Notes: a model not told the origin generated them from the sequence alone. Positions 1 through 9,759 are shown, numbered from the stretch's first letter. The stretch: DNA of 17,727 nucleotides from Conidiobolus incongruus B7586 (GCA_000697335.1 JNEM01016214.1:1-17727), one strand, 5' to 3'. A program made the numbers and translations.

Positions 1-973
1 TTAACCTTATAAATAAAATAAATTGAGTTAAAATATTATTAAAATTACTAGTGTTAGTTAGTTTACTATAATTAAAGTTATTAAGAATAATAATAAAAAC
101 ATATTTACACTTAAACTTAAGTATGTTAGAATTATAAATAAATATGATAAGAAGTATATTTATAGGTTAGTTAATATAAGCAAATATAATACTATTATAG
201 AAATATAACAAAAGCTATAAAACTATATAAGAATATTAGTTAACACTAATACTATTATATATATTATATGTTAATATAGATATCACCTATATTTTAAAAA
301 AAACACCCCTAACTAAAAAAATCCTATTATAAAGTTAGGTAAAAGTTTAAATATTGCTACTAATATTAAACTAAAATTAATTAGAGTAAAGTTATTTAAT
401 TTAATAAAATAAAAATATATTTAGTGAATTTAATAAAATAGCTAAATATTTCAAAAAAGATATAAAATTATTTTATAACTATTATATTAATTTTACCCAA
501 AAGTATAATAATAGGTTAATTATTATTTAGGGATGTATATTATCTTTAGGTATAAGATATCTTTATAAAATTAATAAAAGAATTAATATTGAGATATATT
601 AAAATATTTTAAATAATAAATTAAAAAAACCATTGAATAATATAGGTTAAATCAATATAATATTATTTTCTAGCAAGATAATATCTTTTGTTATATTATA
701 CCCTCTATTACTAAATAGCTTAAAAATAACAAGATAATAGTTATAAAGTAATTTTTTTAATTTTTTAACTTTAACTTAATTAAATACTTTTGGGATTAGT
801 TAAAAAAAGTTATTAAAGTTTTCCCCCTAATAAAAAATTTAAATTATTTTTAAGAATATGTTTAAGAAATATAAAATAAGATTAACTTTTCTTAGTATAA
901 AAAGTTAATTGATTTTATACCTTATAAATTTAAAAAAGTGAAAAAAGTTAAAGATAGATATATTAAGTTTTAA
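1..973 (+). mobile_element. Dead Tc1/mariner (DD34E) transposase copy, RIP-like decay
   Basis: Translations of the plus strand follow a Tc1-like transposase from its N-terminal helix-turn-helix region, which begins at about the window edge, to its C-terminus. Frame 2 at about 41-240 reads like the HTH and GRPR-type linker. Frame 3 at 420-600 contains FSEFNKI and GCILSLGIRYLYKINKR, which match the usual FSDE and WGCI...GYL blocks. Frame 2 at 662-973 contains the QDN block and ends at a TAA. The Asp of QDN (677-679) is followed after 34 residues by a Lys (AAA, 782-784) where the family has Glu, so the third catalytic residue is lost. There are many stops at family Trp and Gln positions (TGG to TAA, CAG to TAG), family Pro codons read Phe or Leu, and there are at least two frame changes. 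The bias toward C-to-T and G-to-A suggests repeat-induced point mutation or methyl-C decay. The left end lies outside the window and the right terminal repeat is not certain. Confidence 0.85.
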
Positions 974-983
974 TTTTTTTTTA

Positions 984-1022
984 TTACCTAAAATCTATAA
1001 ATTTATAACTTATTTTAGGTAA
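984..1022. repeat. 11-bp perfect hairpin just after the transposase stop
   Basis: TTACCTAAAAT (984-994) is the exact reverse complement of ATTTTAGGTAA (1012-1022), with a 17-nt AT-rich loop. It starts 10 bp after the dead transposase stop codon. It could be part of the element's 3' end or a simple transcript hairpin; the sequence does not decide. Confidence 0.5.
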
Positions 1023-1249
1023 AATTTAAAATTTATATTTTAACTAATTAATAGTTAAATATCATTATTTAATGATATATATTATTAATAAATATAATAG
1101 ATTTTAATTATTTAATTTAAGTTTATTTTATTAATTATTAATTTAGTTATTGGTAAAAATATAAGTGTTTTTGATTTTGTGACTTATTTTTATAAGTTAA
1201 TATATAAATATAAATTAACTATATAATTTATTATTAGTTGATTTATAAA
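1023..1249. other. AT-rich spacer, probably 3' part of the Tc1/mariner copy
   Basis: This very AT-rich stretch has no reading frame of note. It lies between the transposase stop and the left inverted-repeat arm at 1250-1300 and may be the non-coding right end of the decayed transposon. Confidence 0.4.
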
Positions 1250-1300
1250 AAAATATATATAAGAATTTAGAGAACTAGTCTCTTAACAAGTTTTACTAAT
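1250..1300 (+). repeat. Left arm of a 51-bp inverted repeat
   Basis: This arm pairs with 2083-2133 in inverted orientation. By hand count 41 of 51 positions match, with a perfect 14-bp core ACTAGTCTCTTAAC at 1274-1287. The match is better on the side away from the interval between the arms (19 of 24) than inside it (8 of 13). That suggests the arms are ends of two neighbouring elements facing each other, this one perhaps the right end of the Tc1/mariner copy. No clean TA duplication could be assigned. Confidence 0.6.
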
Positions 1301-2082
1301 ATTAAAATAAAAAACTTTTAATAATTATTATTCAAATATAATTAAATTAAATAACCAATTTTAAAAATTTATTATATATATAATTCAAAACTATTTATTT
1401 TCTTATTTGTTTTGTAAATATTTATTTTATTTAAAACTAAAAATATGCTTGAAAAATCAAAAATTAAAAAATTTCCCATTTTTTTAAATCTATAATAATA
1501 ATAATTATCTCATTTTAAAATCAAATTTAATTTTTAATTTATTATTCAAATTCAAAAAAATAATATTATTATAGATATTATATTAAATAGAATATTATAA
1601 AATAATCCCAAATCTTTTTTAATTATTATATAAATTTATATTATATCAAGTAAATTTAACAAAAGACCAATTTGTTTGATATTAATTTAATTTGATATCT
1701 TTATTTTTATTAATTAATATATTTATTAATAATTTCAATAGATATATTTTTTAATATTAAATTAGTATAAATATTAATAATTTATTTTTATATAAAGAAC
1801 TTAATAAACAAGGATTTTATCAACCCATATTATTAATAAGCTTAAGTTTTATATTTAATCGATAAAATAATATATATTTATCCAATTAAGGATTTATTTT
1901 TAAATTATAATATTCACTTAATAATTTAAATAATTTAAAAATACAAATATAAAAATTTATAATTATAATGGATTCCACATTTATAATTAAATAAATTTAT
2001 AAAAATAAAAAATCTTTATAATGATATAAAATTGATTGTTGAAATTAACACTATAATATATTTAAAATAATAAAGTTAGCGA
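1301..2082. other. AT-rich interval between inverted-repeat arms
   Basis: I see no gene or RNA here. The sequence is well over 80 percent A+T with stops in all frames. A 13-mer TATAATGGATTCC near 1966-1978 also occurs near 2803-2815, with only weak similarity beyond it. Confidence 0.5.
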
Positions 2083-2133
2083 TATAATATAACCTGTTAA
2101 GAGACTAGTACTCGGAATTCCTATATATAATTT
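2083..2133 (-). repeat. Right arm of the 51-bp inverted repeat
   Basis: This is the inverted partner of 1250-1300, with the perfect core GTTAAGAGACTAGT at 2096-2109. The matching continues to the right through the CTC.GAATTC.TATATA region, the stretch expected to lie inside an element beginning here, but no transposase could be read to the right of it. Confidence 0.6.
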
Positions 2134-4831
2134 TATATAATTGATATAACTCTAAATTAATCAAATAATATTATTAAAGTTAGTTTAGTCATATAAATAA
2201 TATTAACAGCTGATAAATATTGTTCTTATTTTTTCCTGTTAATTTTTATTATTTTTCTGATTATTATCATTATTTCTATAATGAAGACTATATTTGTCAA
2301 TAATAGATTTTATTGATAATATCTGATGAAATACTAATATAATTATATTAACCTATTTATCTACAAAACTTAAATAAAATTTTTATCTTGATATATCAAC
2401 TTGCTACATAGATATTAAATTCAGTCTTCCTTTGCATTATATATTTTATCACTATTTGTATTTATATAGTTAATGTATTTTAATAAATAAAAAGTAATTT
2501 TTAAAAAATACTTCAAAATATATAATATATTATTTTTAACTAATTATTATTTAATTTTATATCAGAATATATATTATATTTAAATATATTCATATTTGTT
2601 TATTTTAATAGATATAAATTAATTAATCTACTTGGTCTTTTTTTATCCTTATAACTATTTATTTCTTTAGTTGTATAGTTAATCATTATCTAAACCTTTA
2701 ATTATAAAATTATAGCTAATATTTATTGCCAGTATATAATAAAAAATTTGATATATTTTCCCTAACCCTATCATAAAAATAATTTACAAACTTAAGGAAT
2801 ATAATGGATTCCTTATTCATAATATATTTTTCCTTTGAAATATAATTCGTAAAATATAAAATCAGTGTAATTAAAAATCTTAATAAGTTTTATATAATTT
2901 ATTTTGAAATACAGTTTTAATATTTCTGCCAAGCATTATTATTTCCAGTTTTTCATAAATCCTATATATTATATATTTTTTCAAATTAAATCTCTTATTT
3001 TTTTTATATATTATATACATATTTTATTAACTTCAATATTATTGAATATATTAATAATTTGATGAAATATTAAATATTAAAATAAAAAATTAGGAAGTTA
3101 TAATATCCAAAAAGAATGAAAAATAATTTAATATCAAAAATATTAAATTAATTAAATAAAAATATAAATTCTACGAGATAGTAATTAATTGGATAAAATG
3201 AATTTTGAAGTAAATCTTTTATTTAGGTTATTTTGAATATTTAGATAGTTTGTTTGTATTATATATAATATTATAATTCCAAATTCAAGGTGTAACTTGG
3301 ATGAAATATAACAAAAACCTATATAAAAAGATTAATCAATTATCACAAATATAGAGCTTTGCTGTTAAATAATAAAAAGGTTATTAGTTATTAAAATAAT
3401 TTTATTTATTTTGTAATTTATTAATTTTATTAAAATATAAATTTAAAACAAACTAATTAATTTTTTAAACCAATATATACTATATTTTTGGATAATGAAT
3501 TTAATAAGAATAAACCATATATTTATATTAATAGTTGTAAAATAAATATTGATATATATTTGAAATATTATATTATGCTTTAATCATTTAATAATAAAAA
3601 ATATAGTTAATTAAAAATATATATATTAGATTAATTAATTTCATTTTCTAGTTTAATTTTCATTAAATTCTTTTTTGAATAATAAATAAAAGATATTAAA
3701 AATGATTTTATATTGTTATGATACAGTTAATTATTATAATTCGTGATATAGTTTATATTTAAACTTGGGTTTTAAACATAAAAAATAATTATATATTATG
3801 TTTTTCCATTAGAAATATTGTTTTTTCAAAAATATATAAAAATACAAAAAATTACCTTTAAATATTTTATAATAAGTGGGTAAATTTTTTCATTATTATA
3901 ATGAATATTTAAGCAATTTATTAAATTTATTTTGAATTTATATCAAAATATATAATTATTATTTTTTCAAAAACTTGATACAAATATAAAAAGTAATTTG
4001 ATTATAAAATTCAACTATTTAATTTTTTTAAATTTTTTTATTTTATGGATATTAATGAAAGAAAGATATTTAATTTAGCAGAAATATTATTATTAACACC
4101 ATATTTAAAGTTATCCAATGTTTTCAATATTCTGATATATCTTTCAAATTGACAATAATAGCTTTTTATTAAATTAGTTATATTAATCTTATAATCTATT
4201 AGATAGTATAATAATTTGAAATGTTCAATTTACATTTTTTTTAACAGTTCCAATCTACTAGGGAAAACTTTAATACAATATTCAGAAGAATAAACAAATT
4301 TAATTTCATGATTTGAAAATTAAATTTATAGTATATTGATTTCATTTCTTCCTTTACAAAACAGTTTTTATTCTCAAATTATTCTCAATAAGTAATAATG
4401 AATGAAAATATAGAAATAATAGTTAATAGATTTTAAACATATGTTGAAAAGTTATTGAATTTTATAATTATATCATTCCTTAATGATTAAAAAGTAAAAA
4501 TTCATTAAATCAATTTATATACAATTGTAAATAATAAATCATTTAGTTAGTTATATTAATTTTGTAATTGCAGTTTTAAAATTTTATATAAGATCTATTT
4601 AGTATTAAATTAAATATAATTAATAAATTTATTAAATAATTAGCTATTGATTAATTTGTTTAATTATTATGAAAATTCATCAAATAAAAATAAAAATCAA
4701 AAATTATGTTAAAAAATGATTTAGTGAAAATAATAGAGGAAATGGAATAATAAAGAAAAAAAATATCAAATAATATTAAATTTATGATGAATTATATATA
4801 ATATATAGAAGTTAATATGATTGGATAATAT
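2134..4831. other. Gene-poor AT-rich tract
   Basis: No convincing gene is seen in this 2.7 kb. The minus strand has several open blocks (about 2890-2715, 3950-3800, 4320-4230 and 4165-4038) with amino-acid strings that look protein-like, but I could not link them by sensible splice sites. At this A+T content, open runs of 30-55 codons are expected by chance. A decayed gene or RIP-altered repeats are possible. Confidence 0.4.
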
Positions 4832-5130
4832 TGTCACGAGCCAGGCGACTCCCTTCTACCCAAGTATTCATACATTAACCTAATATCAAAATCATTTCCC
4901 CCTCTCATACCATCTACTCCCGCTCTATCTTTTATTGGCCGATGATGCAAGTTACCGGAATCTCATGAATCACCTTACTCAACACATCCTATATAAAACC
5001 CGGAGTTAGAACTATCTTGGACACTACAAGCTCGATTTGGGTCCTCCCAGCTATTTGCCTTAAACCAATAAATTCCCTCCCTCCATATCAGTTACCTGGA
5101 TTTCTCCAGATCTCTCTCTTTTAATTAAAC
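4832..5130 (+). mobile_element. Old LTR-like remnant, probably Ty3-type
   Basis: Base composition changes sharply at 4832 to a much less AT-rich, pyrimidine-rich stretch that starts TGTCACGAG, a start typical of Ty3-type LTRs. It has a TATA box (TATATAAAA, 4990-4998) and an AATAAA signal (5067-5072) at LTR-like spacing. The right boundary is not clear, so the end given is approximate, and no target duplication was found. It looks like a fossil LTR, older than the neighbouring solo LTR. A non-mobile promoter region is the alternative. Confidence 0.5.
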
Positions 5131-5215
5131 TACTTATATAAACTGATGAAATTAAAATATTTGGAGAATTTAATATAGCATATAACTTGATATAGAGTTA
5201 TATTGTGATCGAAAT

Positions 5216-5220
5216 GCAGA
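5216..5220 (+). repeat. Left target-site duplication GCAGA of the solo LTR
   Basis: GCAGA directly precedes the TG of the solo LTR and is repeated exactly at 5522-5526. Five bp is the usual duplication length for Ty3-type integration. Confidence 0.85.
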
Positions 5221-5521
5221 TGTGACGGATCTGATCCTGTTTCTCCTATCATCCAGCCAATAGAATCATATCATGTGTATACGATAAAATCTCAGTACTG
5301 GTATTGCTATATAAATACCATCTTTGGTACAATAACTAAGTCTTGGCTTGTTATTGTGTGCAATATGTACAATAAACTTTAATTATTTAACTTAATATAT
5401 TTCTGTTTATTAATTATTCATCCACCAAATTACAGCACAGTTCTAGTTGTGCGGGTTATGGATTGGTGACAACTCCCTGTAGATCATGAATTCAGTGGTA
5501 ATACGACTGAGAACTGTGACA
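5221..5521 (+). mobile_element. Solo LTR (301 bp) next to a tRNA gene
   Basis: The element begins TGTGACGG and ends CTGTGACA, so it has TG...CA ends and 3-bp terminal inverted repeats (TGT/ACA). It is flanked by perfect 5-bp GCAGA duplications. It has a TATA box (TATATAAAT, 5308-5316) and AATAAA (5371-5376) in the right order for an LTR. There is no internal region, so it is a solo LTR left after recombination, and it looks whole as an LTR. It ends 10 bp upstream of the tRNA-Thr gene. Ty3-type elements are known to integrate at Pol III start sites, so this family is the best guess. The intact duplication suggests a fairly recent insertion. Confidence 0.88.
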
Positions 5522-5526
5522 GCAGA
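5522..5526 (+). repeat. Right target-site duplication GCAGA
   Basis: Exact copy of 5216-5220, lying 5 bp before the first base of mature tRNA-Thr. The original insertion point was therefore near the Pol III transcription start. Confidence 0.85.
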
Positions 5527-5531
5527 TATAG

Positions 5532-5604
5532 GCCTTCTTGGCTCAGTTGGCAGAGCGTCCGCCTAGTAAGCGGAAGGTCACCAGTTCGATTCTGGTAGAA
5601 GGCA
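5532..5604 (+). tRNA. tRNA-Thr (anticodon AGT)
   Basis: The cloverleaf folds cleanly. The acceptor stem GCCTTCT pairs perfectly with AGAAGGC, the D stem is GCTC/GAGC, the anticodon stem is TCCGC/GCGGA with loop CTAGTAA, the T stem is ACCAG/CTGGT with loop TTCGATT, and the discriminator base is A. The anticodon AGT is at 5565-5567 and reads ACU, and ACC after inosine modification. There is no intron and no encoded CCA. The A box (TGGCTCAGTTGG) and B box (GTTCGATTC) are intact, so the gene should be functional despite the LTR 10 bp upstream. Confidence 0.97.
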
Positions 5605-5618
5605 AATTTATTATTCTG

Positions 5619-5623
5619 TTTTT
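5619..5623 (+). terminator. Pol III T-run terminator of tRNA-Thr
   Basis: A run of five T residues lies 15 nt after the tRNA 3' end, as expected for Pol III termination. Confidence 0.75.
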
Positions 5624-5886
5624 ATAATTAATATATTTCTCCTATATATTTTAATAACAAATTTAATTATATCATTTTTAAACAAATTCTCAATTTCTTT
5701 TAACATTAATTTTTTAATATGTTTCTACTATTTTTCACAATCAAATATTCGATTCAAAATGGTTATTGAGTTTCATCAAATTTTCATCCTGATATTAGAC
5801 CTTTCCAGAAGTTTCGATCGGATACAAATTAATTAAATTTTACCACGTTAAAACATTTAATCATGGATTACGAATTCCTGAATTAA
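5624..5886. other. Spacer and upstream region of the PPPDE-thioredoxin gene
   Basis: AT-rich sequence with no gene seen. It holds the upstream promoter DNA of the gene starting at 5971. Confidence 0.5.
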
Positions 5887-5894
5887 TATAAATA
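5887..5894 (+). promoter_or_regulatory. TATA-like box of the PPPDE-thioredoxin gene
   Basis: TATAAATA lies 77 bp upstream of the ATG at 5971 and only 8 bp before an upstream in-frame ATG at 5902. This spacing favours 5971 as the true start. Other genes here have similar TATAAAT boxes. Confidence 0.55.
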
Positions 5895-5970
5895 CTGGAT
5901 CATGAATATTTATCCAAAGTTAATTTTCACTCATATAATAAAGGGTAATAATAAATATAAAATAAATAAT

Positions 5971-7103
5971 ATGACTCAAGAAGAATTAGTCAATCCCGCT
6001 AAAGTAGAATTATACGTTTACGATTTGAGTAAAGGTATGGCTAAAGCCCTGTCCATGCAGTTGACAGGAACTCATATTGAAGGCATTTGGCATACTTCAG
6101 TTGTTGTCTACGGATTGGAATTCTTCTATGGTCAAGGTATTACGTACTGTGTTCCAGGTACTACTCACCACGGAGCTCCTCTCCAAAAGATCGATATGGG
6201 ATCAACTTTCATTTCTCAACAAGTTTTAATGGATTATATTGAAGAAATGAAGGAAGTTTACACCCCTGCCAAATATCATTTACTAGATTTTAACTGTAAT
6301 CACTTTTCTAACGATTTACTCCAATTCTTAAACGGTAGCTCCGTACCAAGTCATATTAAAGACCTACCCAATACCTTTTTGGCAACGTAAGTAATTATTT
6401 TAAAAATTTGTGTGAATATTAATTTTATTAATTTTTTAGTCCTTTTGGCCAAATGATTAGGCCCACAATTGATAATTTCTATCGTCAAGCCTCCCAAATG
6501 AACTCTGCCACAGGAGTTCCCAATATGCCTTTTGGATTAGTTCACCCTCAACCACTCCAAAACAATCTCACAGCTTTAACTACCACCACCGTGAACGATC
6601 CCGAAAAAACCATCGAATCCATTTTGAGACCCACTACCCTCAAAGGTTTCAAATCACTCACCAACAACGCTAGAGCAGTAGTGGTCGTCTTTGTCAACAG
6701 TCAAGACACCGAGTACAACAGCTGCCAAGATACATTTTATAAGCAAATAACCAAAGTGAACCAAAATCTCAGCCTCAAGTCCAAATATCCACAGTTGGAA
6801 TCTTTCATCATGCCCATTATTGTCGATAATTTAGAGGGCAAAGAAATTGTAGATCATTTTAATATTGAATCTACTCCCACTTTTATTTATTTGAATCACA
6901 ATCAAGTGGTAATTTATCTTAAACTTTATTTATATGAATGTTGTTATTAATTAGATTTTAGGTTCATAAGACAGTTGGTAACAATACCCAAGAAATTGAA
7001 TCCAGTATTAAGAAATTAATCACTAAGGCTTACCAAGGTAATCATCAATTCATTCATTGATTATTCCTAAATTTTAACTATTATTGTTTTAGTCGATCTT
7101 TAA
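5971..7103 (+). CDS. PPPDE (DeSI-like) peptidase fused to a thioredoxin domain
   Basis: The gene model has four exons, 5971-6386, 6440-6908, 6962-7037 and 7093-7103, with GT-AG introns of 53, 53 and 55 bp, giving 323 residues. Residues 12-135 are a PPPDE domain: the motif GIWHTSVVVYG gives catalytic His41 and DFNCNHFSNDL gives catalytic Cys109. PPPDE proteins are thiol isopeptidases that remove SUMO or ubiquitin. Residues 201-320 resemble a thioredoxin fold with the STPTF cis-proline motif (Pro285) and a C-terminal amphipathic helix. The usual CxxC is replaced by EYNSC, so only the resolving Cys (234) remains and redox activity is doubtful. Related fungal proteins may carry a further PUL domain; none is seen here. 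The ATG at 5902 is in frame, but it is too close to the TATA box and adds a non-conserved stretch. The gene is convergent with SPO11. The last tiny exon is the least certain part. Confidence 0.88.
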
Positions 7104-7446
7104 TTAAAATTAAAATAATATCAAAATATAGATAATTTTGATGAGTCATTAACTATATCTATCTCTTTATAATCAATTTTTGTAATAATAAATTTTTTTT
7201 ATCCTATCATAATCATGTTCATGGAATTTCATTTTAGATATTATCAATATTTGTAATTTGATATCATTATGTTAATTGGGTAAGTTAATAATATAACAAC
7301 TATTTTATAGATTTAAAGATTATTTTTCATATGAAAAATAACCAATTTGAAAGGTAACAATATCCGGTTTTAACATAATCTGTAATACATATCTAATTGC
7401 TAATTTAACATAAAAATTAAATGTGAAAATAACTCAATTTTTCTTA
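7104..7446. other. Convergent intergenic region (3' ends of two genes)
   Basis: AT-rich spacer between the stops of the plus-strand PPPDE-thioredoxin gene and the minus-strand SPO11 gene. It holds one good AATAAA signal (7187-7192). No further gene is seen. Confidence 0.6.
7187..7192 (+). promoter_or_regulatory. Likely polyadenylation signal
   Basis: AATAAA lies 84 bp after the stop codon of the PPPDE-thioredoxin gene and is followed by a T-rich run. Confidence 0.4.
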
Positions 7447-9565
7447 CTATTTCATATTGCTCTCAATTAGTATATCATAAAAATGATTCAAATTATTAGA
7501 ATTTAAAATTTCGAGCTCAGCTTTATAGCCTATAAATAACATTTTACTCAATTCAACTCTAAATAATGTTAGCTAGATTTTCAAAATAAACATAATAACT
7601 TTACTTGATATCTTGTTCCATTAGCATTATTTCCTTCCTCTTAAGTAATTGATGAATTTTCAATCTATCTCTATCATTCAACATAATTAAATCATTGATA
7701 TTTTTTATTTTTTGTATCCAATGATTATATTTTATTCCACAGTAAATTCCATTAGAAATTATCAAATCATTATTGAGAGATTGGCGATTCTATCAAATTT
7801 TGAATTAATTTTTCTTTAAAATATTATAGTGATATAAATTTTTTTTGCAATTTACTTTGGCTCCGTATTTATAACATAAAAATATTTCAACACCTAAAAT
7901 AACTCAATTATTTAATATAAATATTATATAAATATTATTTAAATATAATTACCATGGGGATCCCAATCAACAAAAAATTTTACCATCATAGATTTGGATT
8001 TGGTTAATTTTTTGATAAAATTTCTAGTTGCTATATCCTAAACAATATTTATAAAAACTTAACTCAAATATTTTTAAATATTAAATACTGGATATCCTTT
8101 TCCCTAACCAAAGTATAAATATTACATTATTAAAAATTATATCATTATACTTACTGTAACTAATAAAGTAGGATAATATTGGGATAAAAAATTTTTGGAA
8201 ATCAAATATCTAAAAATCGCCTATACCAATGTAATAAATATTTTAATCATGTTTAATTTTATTGTACTTCTTTTTCGACTATAATCACTTGATTAGCAGG
8301 AGTTTGTAATTCTAGCTCAAATATCAGTATTTAATATAACATTAAATATTTAAAATAGTACCTTTTATTACACTCATATCAGGGATTAATAAAACCTAAA
8401 CTGGTATATATCAGAGATATTATGAAATGAATTCGTTATTACCTGATTAATATAAGTGGTTTTTATAACGGATTCATCGTTTGTTGAGATTAATATAGGT
8501 CCAGATACTAGACCTTTCGGGGATGCAACCTTATAGATATAAATAATAAAGATTCATATTACTTTTTATAAATTTTACAATATTCAACTCATAACTTGGA
8601 CATGATAATATTCTACAAATTTGATCAACCCCCTAAAATATATCATCAATTAAAATAATAAAAATTGGTAATTTAAAAAAATTATTTATACTCTATCAAC
8701 TGTCAATTGATTCCCAAAAAATTTTACATCTTGATAATACAAATCTCTAATAATGATTAACAATACAGTGACAATACTATTAAACTAATTTACCTTTTAG
8801 TGCAGACTATCTCATTCATCATTAACTCATAACTCATTGTTAGTAATTTTAAAATAGTCGCTGATAATTTTAATATTTTAATATATTTAAAAAAATATTT
8901 ATAATTTTTACCTATTTTTCTTGCTGATGCGATTGAATTTAATTTTAAAGTTGATTGATCTAAAAAGATTATTTAAATAATTTAATAATGAAAATAATAA
9001 AAATTTTATAACAAAATATCTAATAAATAAAAATTCTAATGAATAATAATATATATTACCATTAATCTTAATACAAGGTTTGATACCTGATAAAATTTGA
9101 TGAATAAAAAATATCATAATATTTTCAATATCTCTATATCATTCTATCAGCCAAATTGTTTTCTTTCTATTGATTGTGAAATTTACTTCATAGGTTTGTT
9201 AACATAATTTATAGTTTTTGATTCAATTAATTCATTATCATTATTATAAATATTATTATTATTATAAATTGTGGCTGTATTAGAATAATTAGAATCAATA
9301 GAAATATCACTAAATTATTAATTTTAGATTAAAAAAAAATATTAATACCAATTTTTATTAGGTTTTTTACCTCATTAATTCATTTTCAATAAAATTAGAA
9401 CTCCAACTAATAATTCATATTAACTTAAAATTTATTTGAATGAATAAAATCTTACCATTGAATTGAATCGTTATCACCAATTACAGTATCTAAATCCGTG
9501 AATTCAATATCTAACTCAGAATTTGAATTCAACTCTGTAGCTTGACTATTGAATAAATCACTCAT
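7447..9565 (-). CDS. SPO11: SPO11/Rec12, meiotic DNA double-strand break transesterase (17 exons)
   Basis: Exons, 5' to 3': 9565-9456, 9406-9371, 9309-9187, 9133-9060, 8959-8912, 8860-8794, 8746-8692, 8632-8579, 8529-8443, 8395-8362, 8311-8268, 8220-8155, 8103-8089, 8037-7953, 7893-7856, 7789-7605, 7558-7447. All 16 introns are GT-AG (46-100 bp) and the phases join without a break into 410 residues; human and yeast Spo11 have 396 and 398. The family makes the DNA breaks that start meiotic recombination, as a relative of topoisomerase VI subunit A. The winged-helix part holds CTKRDLYYQDV, with catalytic Tyr157. The Toprim part has IIVEKEAIF (E242), GKGYPDIATR (267-276) and VDWDPHG (D295, D297), all expected metal or DNA-binding residues. 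KGLVSGP (194-200) and the C-terminal GYKAELE are also family motifs. The Asn/Ser-rich N-terminus (exons 1-3) is not conserved and is the least certain. A TATA-like box lies about 37 bp upstream. The gene appears intact. Confidence 0.95.
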
Positions 9566-9601
9566 TTTTGAAATTACTTTAAAAATTGATATTAAATTAA
9601 C

Positions 9602-9610
9602 ATTTATATA
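9602..9610 (-). promoter_or_regulatory. TATA-like box of SPO11
   Basis: The minus strand reads TATATAAAT, ending 36 bp before the SPO11 ATG at 9565. Confidence 0.45.
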
Positions 9611-9691
9611 ATTTTTTGCATTTATTAAATGTAAAGAAAAAAAAGAATGATTAAATTGAAATGATAAAAATATTTAATATTTTTAGTTTGA

Positions 9692-9697
9692 TTTATT
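9692..9697 (-). promoter_or_regulatory. Likely polyadenylation signal of the 200-aa secreted protein gene
   Basis: The minus strand reads AATAAA 62 bp after the stop codon at 9760, between this gene and the SPO11 start. Confidence 0.35.
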
Positions 9698-9759
9698 AGA
9701 TTATTTATATATTAGAGAATATATAATACATATTTCGACAAATTATTCAAATTTTCAAT

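Noticed and set aside
4832-5521. One single 690-bp LTR from TGTCAC to GTGACA
   Set aside because: The ends form a neat 6-bp inverted repeat but no target duplication flanks them, whereas 5221-5521 alone has perfect GCAGA duplications and its own TATA and AATAAA.
5902-5970. Upstream in-frame ATG as start of the PPPDE-thioredoxin protein
   Set aside because: It lies 8 bp after the TATA-like box and adds 23 residues that are AT-driven and not part of the domain.
8908-9117. 69-codon minus-strand frame
   Set aside because: It overlaps exons 4 and 5 of SPO11 and reads through the intron between them; it is not a separate gene.
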